Source: Thermolongibacillus altinsuensis
Lineage (GTDB): Bacteria > Bacillota > Bacilli > Bacillales > Anoxybacillaceae
Assembly: GCF_004341205.1 (NCBI RefSeq)
Contig: NZ_SLUL01000003.1
Location: forward strand, 186,001 to 250,000
DNA: 64,000 bases
Direction: 5' to 3'
The position numbers were made by a program, and so were the translations under genes. The notes under the pieces were generated by a model that did not search any database, was not told the DNA's origin, and saw only the letters and a list, made by a program, of their open reading frames with translations. Below are positions 32,830 to 42,200 of this stretch, piece by piece (the stretch's first letter is position 1; every line of letters begins with the position of its first letter).

Positions 32830-34039
32830 CAAAATAATCGACAAGCCCTCTACAAATGGCTTCGGTCACTTCTTGTTGATAATTCGCTGAAGTGATGATT
32901 TGTTCTTCCGTTGGATTGCTTAAATAACCGAGCTCTAACAATACCGATCTTCGATTATTTTCGCGTAATACATGATAATCGCCAAAGCGAATGCCGCGGT
33001 GATTGATGTAGGATAGACGCGAAAGTTGTGAAGAAAGCGATTGAGCAAGCAATCGATCTTTTTCTTTATAGTAATAAACTGTTAATCCGTTAGCCGAGCG
33101 GCTAAGAGAACTATCGTAATGAATGCTAATAAAAGCATCCGCTTTGGTTTGATGAGCGAGCATCACTCGTTCACTTAACGATCGGAACGTATCGTCTTCT
33201 CTTGTTAAAATGACGTTTGCGCCCAACGCCTGAAGCTTTGTTTGCAGCAATTTGGCAGTTGCCAATGTTAACGCTTTTTCCCTCGTTCCTTGTGCTCCAG
33301 TCGTTCCGTAATCTTTCCCGCCGTGTCCGGCATCAATGACGATCGTTTTACCGTGAATCGTCTGCTCTTCTATTTGTTGATCGCTCGTTTTGACGACCCA
33401 CTCGGCAATATATCCAGTTGTTCGTTCATTTACTTGTATGACATACCATTGTCCTTCTTTGCGAACAATCGGGAATGTATCGTTTCGTTTTGCTTTCATG
33501 ATAATCGGTGCTTCCGTTGAAGCGGTTGCACGGATATTGGTTTTGTCATAAAGAACATGGACGTAACGATTTTCTGCTAACTTGTCTACAAATGATATGT
33601 ACGCGCGATGGACCCATCCTTCTTTTCCGTTCCATTGTACTTTCACCCATTCGCCTTTCTGCTGCAAGGCGATCCCCTTTTCACCGCGGACAATATAGCC
33701 AATAATCGAAAAGTTCAATCCAGGTCCTTGCCGCAGGCGAAGCTGATTTGCTTCACAAACAACCGTATTCCCAGCTTTTTCGATGTTGACGTAATCCGCT
33801 GATACCCATCCGCTTTGATTGTTTGAAAGCTGAATTTGAAACCATTTTCCCTTTTTGTCTAAAACAACATATCGTTCGCCTTTTGTTATTTTTGTTTGAA
33901 TTGGAAACGTCAGTGCTGGGCCGCTTCGAACATTGAGCCGTTCCACGGTGACGATTACGATGGATCGTTCAGCCGCGACAGATGGAGCGACAATAGAAAA
34001 ACATAACGAGAATAGTAGAATGGATAGCCACTTTCGCAT
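32822..34039 (-). CDS. N-acetylmuramoyl-L-alanine amidase with three SH3 domains (YrvJ-like)
   Basis: 405 residues. A signal peptide (MRKWLSILLFSLCFSIVAPSVAA) is followed by three bacterial SH3 domains (each with the LNVRSGPAL / LRLRQGPGL / TNIRATAST pattern, about 28-90, 95-155 and 160-215) and an Amidase_3 domain (VIDAGHGGKDYG with the first zinc His, REKALTL with Glu, and HYDSS). It cuts peptidoglycan stem peptides outside the cell. The start at 34039 has AAGGGGGAAC before it; 12 additional codons upstream are not used. Same position as yrvJ in B. subtilis. Confidence 0.9.
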   Translation of the reverse strand: MRKWLSILLFSLCFSIVAPSVAAERSIVIVTVERLNVRSGPALTFPIQTKITKGERYVVLDKKGKWFQIQLSNNQSGWVSADYVNIEKAGNTVVCEANQLRLRQGPGLNFSIIGYIVRGEKGIALQQKGEWVKVQWNGKEGWVHRAYISFVDKLAENRYVHVLYDKTNIRATASTEAPIIMKAKRNDTFPIVRKEGQWYVIQVNERTTGYIAEWVVKTSDQQIEEQTIHGKTIVIDAGHGGKDYGTTGAQGTREKALTLATAKLLQTKLQALGANVILTREDDTFRSLSERVMLAHQTKADAFISIHYDSSLSRSANGLTVYYYKEKDRLLAQSLSSQLSRLSYINHRGIRFGDYHVLRENNRRSVLLELGYLSNPTEEQIITSANYQQEVTEAICRGLVDYFEK

Positions 34040-34170
34040 GAAGTTCCCCCTTAAAAAAGATATCGATAATACCATATTCTCGATAAAATGGAAAAATCCT
34101 TTCTGTTTTCGTGACGTAAAAAAGAGGAAAACGGGAATAATAGGAAGAAATTGATGAAAGGAGAAAAAAG

Positions 34171-34344
34171 ATGCGACATAGTGAAAAAGGTGAGTTTGTT
34201 CATACGCAATCTCCGTTTTTTCATGTAAATTTTCATGATTTTATTCAAAAAGAAAGCGATCTCACATCTTTTGAACTGGCTTCAGAATTCGGTTTAACGC
34301 TCCGAGATGTTCAAAAGCTAAAAAAGCATTTATCGCGTTCTTAG
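34171..34344 (+). CDS. yrzK: small YrzK-like protein with a helix-turn-helix-like end
   Basis: 57 residues. The gene has GAAAGGAG eight bases upstream of the ATG. The N-terminus is His/Phe-rich (VHTQSPFFHVNFHDF); the C-terminus SFELASEFGLTLRDVQKLKKHL looks like a helix-turn-helix. Function unknown. The name is based on position (between the amidase and hisS, as yrzK in B. subtilis) and not on remembered sequence. It is divergent from the amidase. Confidence 0.75.
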   Translation: MRHSEKGEFVHTQSPFFHVNFHDFIQKESDLTSFELASEFGLTLRDVQKLKKHLSRS

Positions 34345-34355
34345 CAATGTTTATT

Positions 34356-34480
34356 GGGAAGGTAATTTTCTGCTGCTTTTTCCGAACGAGAACGCCATCG
34401 GACAAATAGATTTGTCCGTGGAGCGTTCGCCGTTCGGATTGGAAGAAAAGCGGAAGGGAAGGATTCCAAAAAACTTGACT
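34356..34480 (+). repeat. intergenic element, copy A, with a long internal hairpin
   Basis: GGGAAGGTA (34356-34364) and AGAAAAGCGGAAGGGAAGG followed by ATTCC and AAAAACTTGA (34444-34479) recur at 56096-56144. In this copy an extra ~80 bases lie between the two blocks. They fold into a nested hairpin (CCGAACG, GAACGC, CGGACAAAT with ATTTGTCCG, GCGTTC, CGTTCGG; 34382-34437). No T run follows, so it is not an ordinary terminator. No coding frame is seen. Function unknown. Confidence 0.6.
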
Positions 34481-34501
34481 CACACTTAGCGGTGAGAGAC
34501 C

Positions 34502-34530
34502 TTGACAAATGGGGCGTTCATTCGTAAGAT
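34502..34530 (+). promoter_or_regulatory. hisS-aspS promoter
   Basis: TTGACA at 34502-34507 and TAAGAT at 34525-34530, spacer 17, placed correctly for a transcript beginning just before the T-box leader. Confidence 0.75.
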
Positions 34531-34539
34531 AGAAGAAAA

Positions 34540-34806
34540 ATTCAACATTTTGTATAACCGATGATGGAGAAGAGTAGTTAAGAGTACACATGGCCAGAGA
34601 GGAAATGCCGTAGGCTGAGAGCATTTCTCCATGATGACTTAACGAACGAACACTCCGTAGGTTTCTCCTTGAACGCGTTTGAGTTAGTAGGGGAGAACGC
34701 CTTCCGAGCGTTAACGGATGAAGTGGAAGCGTACAGCTTCAACTAGGGTGGCACCACGGGAAATGTCTCTCGTCCCTATCGGTTAGGGATGGGAGATTTT
34801 TATTTT
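34540..34806 (+). ncRNA. T-box leader of hisS-aspS, specifier CAC (histidine)
   Basis: The T-box core AGGGTGGCACCACGG is at 34745-34759. Stem I is closed by GTTAAG (34577-34582) with CTTAAC (34638-34643). On its 5' side lies an AGAGTA motif and on the 3' side GAACGAA then CAC (34651-34653), the layout in which the specifier codon follows; CAC is histidine. A terminator (TCTCTCGTCCCTA with TAGGGATGGGAGA, 34766-34796, then Ts) competes with the antiterminator. Uncharged tRNA-His should allow expression of hisS and aspS. With the element and promoter this fills the gap 34345-34853. Confidence 0.93.
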
Positions 34807-34853
34807 GGTATATATATTTTGTACATAAAAATTTTGATTCAGGAGGTCGAACC

Positions 34854-36134
34854 ATGGCGTTTCAAATTCCACGCGGAACGCAAGATATTTTGCCAAGCGA
34901 ATCGAGCAAGTGGCAATATGTCGAGCAAATCGCACGAGAACTTTGTCGTCGGTACAATTATAAAGAAATTCGTACACCAATTTTTGAACATACGGAACTG
35001 TTTTTACGTGGTGTTGGCGATACGACGGATATCGTTCAAAAAGAAATGTACACCTTTACGGACCGCGGCGGCCGAAGCATTACCCTTCGACCTGAAGGAA
35101 CAGCGGCAGTCGTTCGTTCGTTTGTTGAAAATAAAATGTACGGAGATCCGAATCAGCCCGTTAAATTGTATTATCTCGGTCCGATGTTTCGCTATGAGCG
35201 GCCGCAATCCGGGCGTTTTCGCCAGTTTGTGCAGTTTGGTGTCGAGGCGATCGGCAGCAATGATCCGGCCATTGATGCAGAAGTGATCGCCTTAGCGATG
35301 GATCTTTATCGTTCGCTAGGATTGAAAAAGATCAAATTAGTCATTAACAGCTTAGGAGATATAAGCAGCCGAAAAGCGCACCGCGAAGCGCTTATCGCGC
35401 ATTTTAAAGGGCGCATTCACGAATTTTGCGAAGATTGCCAAGTTCGTTTAGAGAACAATCCGCTTCGCATTTTAGACTGTAAAAAAGATCGGGAGCATGA
35501 ATTAATGAAAACCGCTCCGTCCATTTTAGATTATTTAAACGAGGAGTCGCGTGCATATTTTGAACAAGTCAAATCGTATTTAAACAAGCTGGGTATTCCG
35601 TTTGAAGTCGATCCTCGTCTCGTTCGTGGGCTGGATTATTATAACCATACAGCCTTTGAAATTATGAGCGAAGCAGAAGGGTTTGGAGCGATTACGACGC
35701 TGTGTGGCGGCGGTCGCTATAACGGCCTTGTTCAAGAAATTGGCGGACCTGAAACGCCGGGAGTTGGCTTTGCGTTAAGCATCGAACGTTTGCTTGCAGC
35801 GCTTGCGGCAGAAGGAATTGCATTGCCAATCGAAGAAGGCATCGACTGCTATGTCGTTGCGCTTGGGGAGGAAGCGAAGAAGGAGGCAGTCCCTCTCGTT
35901 TATGCACTACGCAACGAAGGAATAAGCGTGGAAAAAGACTATCAAGATCGGAAAGTGAAAGCGCAATTTAAAGCGGCTGACCGTTTGCAAGCAAAGTATG
36001 TGATCATTGTTGGCGAAGATGAATTAGCGCGCAACGTTGCGAATGTTAAAAATATGCAAACGGGCGAGCAAGTGGAAGTTGCTCTTTCGGAGTTAACAAC
36101 ATATATGAAAAAGGTTTGTAAGGGGGAGTATTGA
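34854..36134 (+). CDS. hisS: Histidyl-tRNA synthetase
   Basis: 426 residues. Class II synthetase: motif 1 region [15 protein letters not shown], motif 2 [16 protein letters not shown], the histidine motifs [12 protein letters not shown] and [16 protein letters not shown], and motif 3 [12 protein letters not shown], followed by the C-terminal anticodon domain. It charges tRNA-His. AGGAGGTCGAACC precedes the ATG. Expression is controlled by the histidine T-box upstream. The stop overlaps aspS. Confidence 0.97.
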   Translation: MAFQIPRGTQDILPSESSKWQYVEQIARELCRRYNYKEIRTPIFEHTELFLRGVGDTTDIVQKEMYTFTDRGGRSITLRPEGTAAVVRSFVENKMYGDPNQPVKLYYLGPMFRYERPQSGRFRQFVQFGVEAIGSNDPAIDAEVIALAMDLYRSLGLKKIKLVINSLGDISSRKAHREALIAHFKGRIHEFCEDCQVRLENNPLRILDCKKDREHELMKTAPSILDYLNEESRAYFEQVKSYLNKLGIPFEVDPRLVRGLDYYNHTAFEIMSEAEGFGAITTLCGGGRYNGLVQEIGGPETPGVGFALSIERLLAALAAEGIALPIEEGIDCYVVALGEEAKKEAVPLVYALRNEGISVEKDYQDRKVKAQFKAADRLQAKYVIIVGEDELARNVANVKNMQTGEQVEVALSELTTYMKKVCKGEY

Positions 36135-37918
36135 TGTTTGGGAGAACGTATTATTGCGGAGAAGTGACGGAGAAAGCGATTGGCGAAAAAGTTCAGTTAA
36201 AAGGTTGGGTGCAAAAACGCCGCGATCTTGGCGGACTCATTTTTATCGATTTGCGCGATCGCACGGGAATTGTCCAAATCGTGTTTAGCCCTGAAGTGTC
36301 AGAAGAAGCGCTGAAAGTAGCAGAAACGATTCGAAGCGAGTATGTCTTAGATGTGGAAGGAACGGTTGTGGCGCGTGAAGAAGGCCAGATCAATCCGAAT
36401 TTAGCAACAGGAAAAATTGAAGTACACGCTCATCGCGTGACCATCTTGAATGAGGCGAAAACACCGCCGTTTGTCATTGCGGATCAAACAGATGTATCTG
36501 AAGATGTTCGCTTAAAGTACCGCTATTTAGATTTGCGCCGCCCTGTCATGTTCCAAACGTTTAAAATGAGACATCAAGTGACAAAGGCGATTCGTGACTT
36601 TTTAGATGAAGAAGGATTTTTAGAAGTAGAAACGCCAATTTTAACAAAAAGCACGCCAGAAGGGGCGCGTGACTACTTAGTGCCGAGCCGCGTTCATCCA
36701 GGAGAATTTTATGCTCTTCCGCAATCGCCGCAAATTTTTAAACAGCTGCTAATGGTCGCTGGTTTTGAGCGCTATTATCAAATTGCGCGTTGTTTCCGCG
36801 ATGAAGATTTGCGCGCGGATCGTCAGCCTGAATTTACGCAAGTCGACATTGAAACATCGTTTATGAGCCAAGACGATATTATGGCGATGGTTGAGCAGAT
36901 GATGGCAAGAGTAATGAAAGTAGCCAAAGGCATTGATTTGCCACTTCCGTTTCCGCGCATGTCATACGATGAAGCAATGAACCGCTACGGTTCGGATAAG
37001 CCAGATACGCGCTTTGGAATGGAGCTTGTGGATTTATCTGAGCAGGTGAAAGATTGCGGCTTTAAAGTGTTTGCGAGCGCTGTGCAAAATGGCGGACAAG
37101 TAAAAGCGATCAATGTTAAACAAGCCGCGGAGAAATATTCGCGCAAAGACATTGATCGTTTAACGGAATTTGTCGCTCGTTACGGCGCAAAAGGGTTAGC
37201 ATGGTTAAAAGTTGAAGCGGACGGCTTAAAGGGACCGATTGCGAAATTCTTTAATGAGGAAGAACAAAAAGAAATGATGCAAACGCTAGAAGCTGAGACC
37301 GGCGACTTATTGCTGTTTGTTGCGGATCAGAAAAAAGTGGTTGCTGATGCGCTTGGAGCGTTGCGTTTGAAACTCGGAAAAGAATTAAATTTGATCGATG
37401 AAACGAAATTTAACTTCTTGTGGATTACGGACTGGCCATTGCTAGAATATGATGAAGAAGAAGGTCGTTACTATGCTGCGCATCATCCGTTTACGATGCC
37501 GGTACGCGAAGATTTGCCAAAATTAGAAACAGAACCAGAAAAAGTACGGGCACAAGCATATGATCTTGTGCTTAATGGATATGAACTTGGCGGAGGATCC
37601 TTGCGCATTTTTGAGCGAGATGTCCAAGAAAAAATGTTCCGCGTTCTTGGATTTACGCAAGAAGAAGCCAAAGAACAGTTTGGTTTCTTGCTCGAAGCGT
37701 TTGAGTACGGCACACCTCCACATGGAGGAATCGCATTAGGATTAGACCGTCTTGTTATGTTGTTGGCGGGACGTACGAATCTTCGTGATACAATTGCTTT
37801 TCCAAAAACAGCAAGCGCAAGTTGCTTGTTAACGGAAGCGCCTAGTCCAGTAAGCGATGAGCAATTGAACGAACTGCATCTCGAAGTCAAGCAGGTCTCC
37901 GTTCAAAAAATGGACTAA
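36134..37918 (+). CDS. aspS: Aspartyl-tRNA synthetase, bacterial type
   Basis: 594 residues. An N-terminal OB anticodon domain ([22 protein letters not shown]), class II motif 2 ([23 protein letters not shown]; 36787-36855), the bacterial GAD insertion domain (about 280-420) and motif 3 ([15 protein letters not shown]). The ATG at 36134 overlaps the hisS stop as TGATG, and AGGGGGAG lies six bases upstream. It shares the histidine T-box leader, so its supply responds to histidine status. Whether it also charges tRNA-Asn cannot be told. Confidence 0.96.
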   Translation: MFGRTYYCGEVTEKAIGEKVQLKGWVQKRRDLGGLIFIDLRDRTGIVQIVFSPEVSEEALKVAETIRSEYVLDVEGTVVAREEGQINPNLATGKIEVHAHRVTILNEAKTPPFVIADQTDVSEDVRLKYRYLDLRRPVMFQTFKMRHQVTKAIRDFLDEEGFLEVETPILTKSTPEGARDYLVPSRVHPGEFYALPQSPQIFKQLLMVAGFERYYQIARCFRDEDLRADRQPEFTQVDIETSFMSQDDIMAMVEQMMARVMKVAKGIDLPLPFPRMSYDEAMNRYGSDKPDTRFGMELVDLSEQVKDCGFKVFASAVQNGGQVKAINVKQAAEKYSRKDIDRLTEFVARYGAKGLAWLKVEADGLKGPIAKFFNEEEQKEMMQTLEAETGDLLLFVADQKKVVADALGALRLKLGKELNLIDETKFNFLWITDWPLLEYDEEEGRYYAAHHPFTMPVREDLPKLETEPEKVRAQAYDLVLNGYELGGGSLRIFERDVQEKMFRVLGFTQEEAKEQFGFLLEAFEYGTPPHGGIALGLDRLVMLLAGRTNLRDTIAFPKTASASCLLTEAPSPVSDEQLNELHLEVKQVSVQKMD

Positions 37919-37936
37919 ATGGCTGATCGCAACAGC

Positions 37937-37965
37937 TTGAAATGCAAAAAAGAGTATGTTAACAT
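37937..37965 (+). promoter_or_regulatory. 6S RNA promoter
   Basis: TTGAAA at 37937-37942 and TAACAT at 37960-37965, spacer 17, giving a start near 37972. Confidence 0.7.
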
Positions 37966-37971
37966 ACAAAT

Positions 37972-38172
37972 ACAAATAAGTCCTGATGTGTTCGTCGTAT
38001 AACCTATTGTTTTGACCGAACAATATGTTATACGGGAGCCCGGGTTTTCAGGTGGAGTACATGCCTCGTTCACGAACAAGAGGACTTACGGAAGCTTGAA
38101 ACAGGGCACCCACCTGTTGGAGAGCGGGTTCAAAACGAAGGCATCGACGGCACGATTGGGACTTTCTTTTTC
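37972..38172 (+). ncRNA. ssrS: 6S RNA (BsrA/SsrS type)
   Basis: The sequence between aspS and tcdA has the 6S hallmarks: closing stem AAGTCC (37978-37983) with GGACTT (38159-38164), the TCCTGATGTGTTCGTC start, GACCGAACAATATG, GGGAGCCCGGGTTTTC and the 3' AGCGGGTTCAAAACGAAGG region. It sequesters the housekeeping RNA polymerase holoenzyme. B. subtilis bsrA lies at the same aspS-adjacent locus. Ends are estimated. It accounts for most of the gap 37919-38298. Confidence 0.88.
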
Positions 38173-38180
38173 ATACGAAT

Positions 38181-38225
38181 AAAGCTCTAACGTAAAGCAT
38201 AGCCTTTACGTTAGAGCTTTTTTTG
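38181..38225 (+). terminator. intrinsic terminator downstream of 6S RNA
   Basis: A perfect 17-pair stem (AAAGCTCTAACGTAAAG with CTTTACGTTAGAGCTTT), loop CATAGC, followed by Ts. Confidence 0.95.
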
Positions 38226-38298
38226 TGCAATAATTTTGTTGTCATTTCGGCCGAAATATTCATATTGGATTTTTTGAAATTGAAATGGAGGAAAAAAG

Positions 38299-39063
38299 AT
38301 GTTGCATCAATTTTCGCGCAATGAATTAGCTATCGGAAAAGAAGGATTACAAAAGCTGCGTGAAAGCACAGTTGCCGTTCTTGGAATCGGCGGCGTTGGT
38401 TCATTTGCTGTTGAGGCGCTTGCCCGTTCAGGAGTCGGACGCCTCATTTTAATTGATAAAGACGATGTCGACATTACAAATATCAATCGGCAAATTCATG
38501 CCCTTCTTTCCACGATTGGACGACCAAAGGTGGAAGTGATGAAAGAACGAATTGCTGATATTAACCCAGAATGCGAAGTCATTGCGTTAAAAATGTTTTA
38601 TACGGAAGAAACGTATGAACAAATTTTTCAATATGACATCGATTATATGATCGATGCGTCCGATACGATTTCATACAAAATTCATTTAATGAAAGAATGT
38701 TTAAAGCGAGGTATTCCGCTTATTTCAAGCATGGGAGCGGCCAATAAAATGGATCCGACTCGTTTTCAAATTGCCGATATTTCGAAAACGCATACGGATC
38801 CGATCGCGAGAGTCATTCGTAACCGTTTGCGTAAAGAAGGGATTCGCAAAGGAGTTACTGTTGTTTTTTCCGATGAGAGCCCGATTATCATTCGTGAAGA
38901 CGTACGAAAAGAAGTAGGAAACGACCAATCAACCATTCGTAAAGCAAAAATGCCGCCATCTTCGAATGCGTTTGTTCCATCTGCGGTCGGTTTAATTATG
39001 GCTTCTTACGTCGTGAGAGAACTGTTAAAAGACATTCCAATTCAACGAGTCGGACAAGAATAA
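38299..39063 (+). CDS. tcdA: tRNA threonylcarbamoyladenosine dehydratase TcdA
   Basis: 254 residues. E1/ThiF-like ATP-dependent enzyme that cyclises t6A37 to ct6A in ANN-decoding tRNAs. The Rossmann loop VAVLGIGGVGSFAVEALARS (about residues 27-46), DKDDVDITNINRQ and the ATP-binding RNRLRK region are seen. ATGGAGGAAAAAAG precedes the ATG. The gene corresponds to yrvM and follows aspS-6S as in B. subtilis. Confidence 0.93.
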   Translation: MLHQFSRNELAIGKEGLQKLRESTVAVLGIGGVGSFAVEALARSGVGRLILIDKDDVDITNINRQIHALLSTIGRPKVEVMKERIADINPECEVIALKMFYTEETYEQIFQYDIDYMIDASDTISYKIHLMKECLKRGIPLISSMGAANKMDPTRFQIADISKTHTDPIARVIRNRLRKEGIRKGVTVVFSDESPIIIREDVRKEVGNDQSTIRKAKMPPSSNAFVPSAVGLIMASYVVRELLKDIPIQRVGQE

Positions 39064-39095
39064 ATCGCAAGGCGATCCGCTTTGCGATTTTTTAT
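39062..39095 (+). terminator. intrinsic terminator after tcdA
   Basis: AAATCGCAA with TTGCGATTT around a ten-base loop, followed by TTTTA, beginning in the stop codon. Confidence 0.88.
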
Positions 39096-39136
39096 TTGGC
39101 ATAAATTAGTTGCAAAGCGGACATAAATCATTTATA

Positions 39137-39180
39137 TTGAAAATGCGACTGTCTGGTCGTTATTATACGACCGGATGGTC
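39137..39180 (+). promoter_or_regulatory. RND gene promoter with two TetR-type operators
   Basis: TTGAAA (39137-39142) and TATTAT (39161-39166), spacer 18. GACTGTCTGGTC (39147-39158) lies in the spacer, and GACCGGATGGTC (39169-39180), a GACC-N4-GGTC palindrome, lies just after the -10. Both fit GACY-N4-GGTC, centres 22 bases apart, a two-site layout suitable for a TetR dimer pair. The TetR gene follows the RND gene. Confidence 0.7.
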
Positions 39181-39211
39181 ATGTTATTTTTGAAGGGAAA
39201 GGAAGGGAGTT

Positions 39212-42200
39212 ATGAATTTTTTAACGAGATTTAGCCTAAAAAACGCTGTTGCGGTTTTTATCATTTCATTTCTGTTAATATTAGGCGGATTGTATTCATT
39301 TTCCTCCTTGAAAGTGGATTTATTACCAAACATTGAATTCCCGCAATTATCCGTTGAAATCGTTTATCCCGGCGCTTCTCCGGAAGATATGAACGAACAA
39401 GTCACTTCCAAACTTGAAGAAAAATTTAAATCGATTGAAGGAATGAAAAAAATGCAAAGCTCTTCGTTTGAGAGCATTGCGATCATCAACTTAGAGTTTC
39501 CTTTTGATACGGATATGGATGAAGTGGAACGGCAAGTCGATTCATTCATTAAAGATACGAAGCTTCCTGAAAATGTTCAAACGAAAATTAACCGTTTTTC
39601 CTTTGGGACATTCCCGATTTTTAACATTTCATTATTTGCGAAAGGCGATACGGACTTAGAGGGGTTGTTGGAAAAAGAAATTATTCCAGAGTTGAAAAAA
39701 ATTAATGGTGTCAACTCTGTTTCCGTCGGCGGAATGAAAGAAGAAATTGTCCAAATCACGATCGATAAACAAAAAGCGTTGCAAGCAGGACTTAGCTTAT
39801 CTCAAATTAAAGATCAAATTAACGAAAAATTCCTTTCGTTCCCTGCTGGAAATATAAATACAGATACGCTACAAATTCCTGTTCGCGTTCAAGAAAAATT
39901 AGAGACAATCAAGCAGCTTGAAAACTTATCGCTTTCTTCGCCGCTTTCCAACATGCAAGGAGCACCAGCAGCGTTTCAGGCAAACGGAGCAATCAAATTA
40001 AAAGATATTGCCAAAATTGAAACGATCACCGATCAAAGTGAAATTACTCGATATAACTTAAAACCATCGCTATCCATGGCCATTACGAAAAAACAAGATG
40101 CCAACACGGTCGAAGTGGCTGAAAAGGTGCTCAATGTATTAGATGATTACAAGGATGAATTAGATTACGCCATCGGTTTTGATTCAGCGGAAGGAATTAA
40201 AAAATCAGTTGAAACGCTTATTCGTGAAGGATTGCTTGGAGCGTTATTTGCTTCTGTCGCTGTGCTCGTCTTTTTACGAAATGTGCGTGCAACGGTGATT
40301 GCGATCGTTTCGATTCCGTTATCGCTTTTAGTAGCGTCGATTTTCTTGCAGCGGATGGATATTTCGCTGAACATCATGACGCTTGGCGGAATGGCGGTTG
40401 CCGTTGGACGAGTGGTTGATGATAGTATCGTTGTCATTGAAAACATTTTCCGGCGCGTGCGAAAATCAAAAACTGGCATAACGGATGAACTTGTGGAAGA
40501 TTCAACAAAAGAAATTTTAAAAGCGATTACTTCTTCAACGATTACGACCGTTGTCGTCTTTTTACCGCTCGGTTTTGTTGGCGGTATCACAGGAGAATTT
40601 TTCATGCCATTTGCCTTAACGATCGTGTTTGCGCTTTTAATGTCTCTCGTTGTTTCGGTTACAATTGTGCCGATTTTAGCAAAATTCTCGTTTAAAAAAG
40701 TTCCGCCTGAAGAAAAAGAGGGCGCATTGCAACGTTGGTATGGAAAAACCATTGAATGGGCGTTGAACCATAAATCCTTAATTTTAGTTCTTTCGGTTGT
40801 ATTGCTTTTCGCTTCTCTTGCGATCGTACCAAAACTTGGCTTTACATTCATTCCAAATGAAGAACAAAAAACGTTAATTGCCGCGGTGGAGCTTCCATCT
40901 TCCACATCGCTTGAAAAAACAAACGATGTTTCGCTGAAAATTGAAAACATGTTTGCGGATTTAGAGGAAATTAAAGAAGTAACCGCAGGGATCGGCAGTC
41001 GTGATTTCCGTACAGGATTAAAACGCCAAAATCAAGCGAACTATTTTATTAATTTGAAAGAAGGCGTGGATGTTGCGCCGTTTATTAAAAAATTAGAAAA
41101 GAATATGAAGGAAATCGCCGAAAAAGAAGTAAAAGGAGCCATCGTCGGCGTACAGGAGTTGCAATCAGGTGGACCTCCTTCCAACAATAACGTGAATATT
41201 GATTTATATTCAACGGATTTAGCCGCTCTTCAAAAAGCAGCAAAAGAGGTTGAAAATTATTTGAAATCGCGCGATGACTTAAAGTATGTGACAAACAACT
41301 TTTCGGATAAACAAAAGCAAATCGTTGTCAATATTGATCCAGAAAAAGCGGCGGAATATGGCGTATCCGGATTCCAAATTCTTGGAACGATTGCTGACCA
41401 AACAAAACCTGTACAGGTGGGGACATTAACGCTTGATGGTGTTGAACGTACCGTTCAGCTTTCTTATGACCGAGATATCGATTCGCTTGAAGCGTTAAAG
41501 AACACGTTGATTTTTACAAAGCGCGGTCTTGTCCCAATCACGGAATTAGCAACAGTAGAAAAAATAGATACGTTTACATCGATTCAAAAATTAGACGGAA
41601 AAGTATTTGCGCGCGTTTCCGCTCAAATTGTTGGGGATAACATTCAAAAAGTGACGCAAGACGTCATCGCAAGCGTGAAAAACGATGTCGACTTGCCGAA
41701 AGAAGTATCGCTTGAAGTCGGAGGCGGAAGCGATGAAACGGTTGAGACGTTCAAAGAACTGGGACTCGCTATGGTCATTGCCATCGGACTTGTTTACATT
41801 ACCATGTTGATTACATTTGGCAAAGCGCGCATTCCGTTTATCATTTTATCTTCGCTTATTTTCGTTCCAATCGGTTCGTTGCTCGGGCTATTTATCGCGA
41901 ATGAACCGATGTCGGTCAGCGTCATGATCGGCTTATTGATGCTTATTGGAATTGTTACAACGAATGCGATCGTTCTTGTTGACCGCATTGGGCAAAATCG
42001 TGAACAAAAAGGAATGGCGATTCGCGCAGCGCTTGTTGAAGCTGGAAAAACGCGCTTGCGTCCGATTTTAATGACCGCTTTTGCAACGGTTGCTGCACTC
42101 ATTCCGCTCGCCTTGACGAAATCATCAGGAACGCTCATCTCAAAAGGATTAGCGATTACCGTCATCGGTGGATTAACCTCTTCCACTTTGTTAACGCTTA

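Noticed and set aside
37972-38172. Possible T-box or riboswitch between aspS and tcdA
   Set aside because: There is no T-box core sequence, and the features and locus fit 6S RNA better.
40165-40950. 261-codon open frame on the - strand inside the RND gene
   Set aside because: It is Ser/Thr-rich, lacks a ribosome site and lies antisense to strongly conserved transporter helices.
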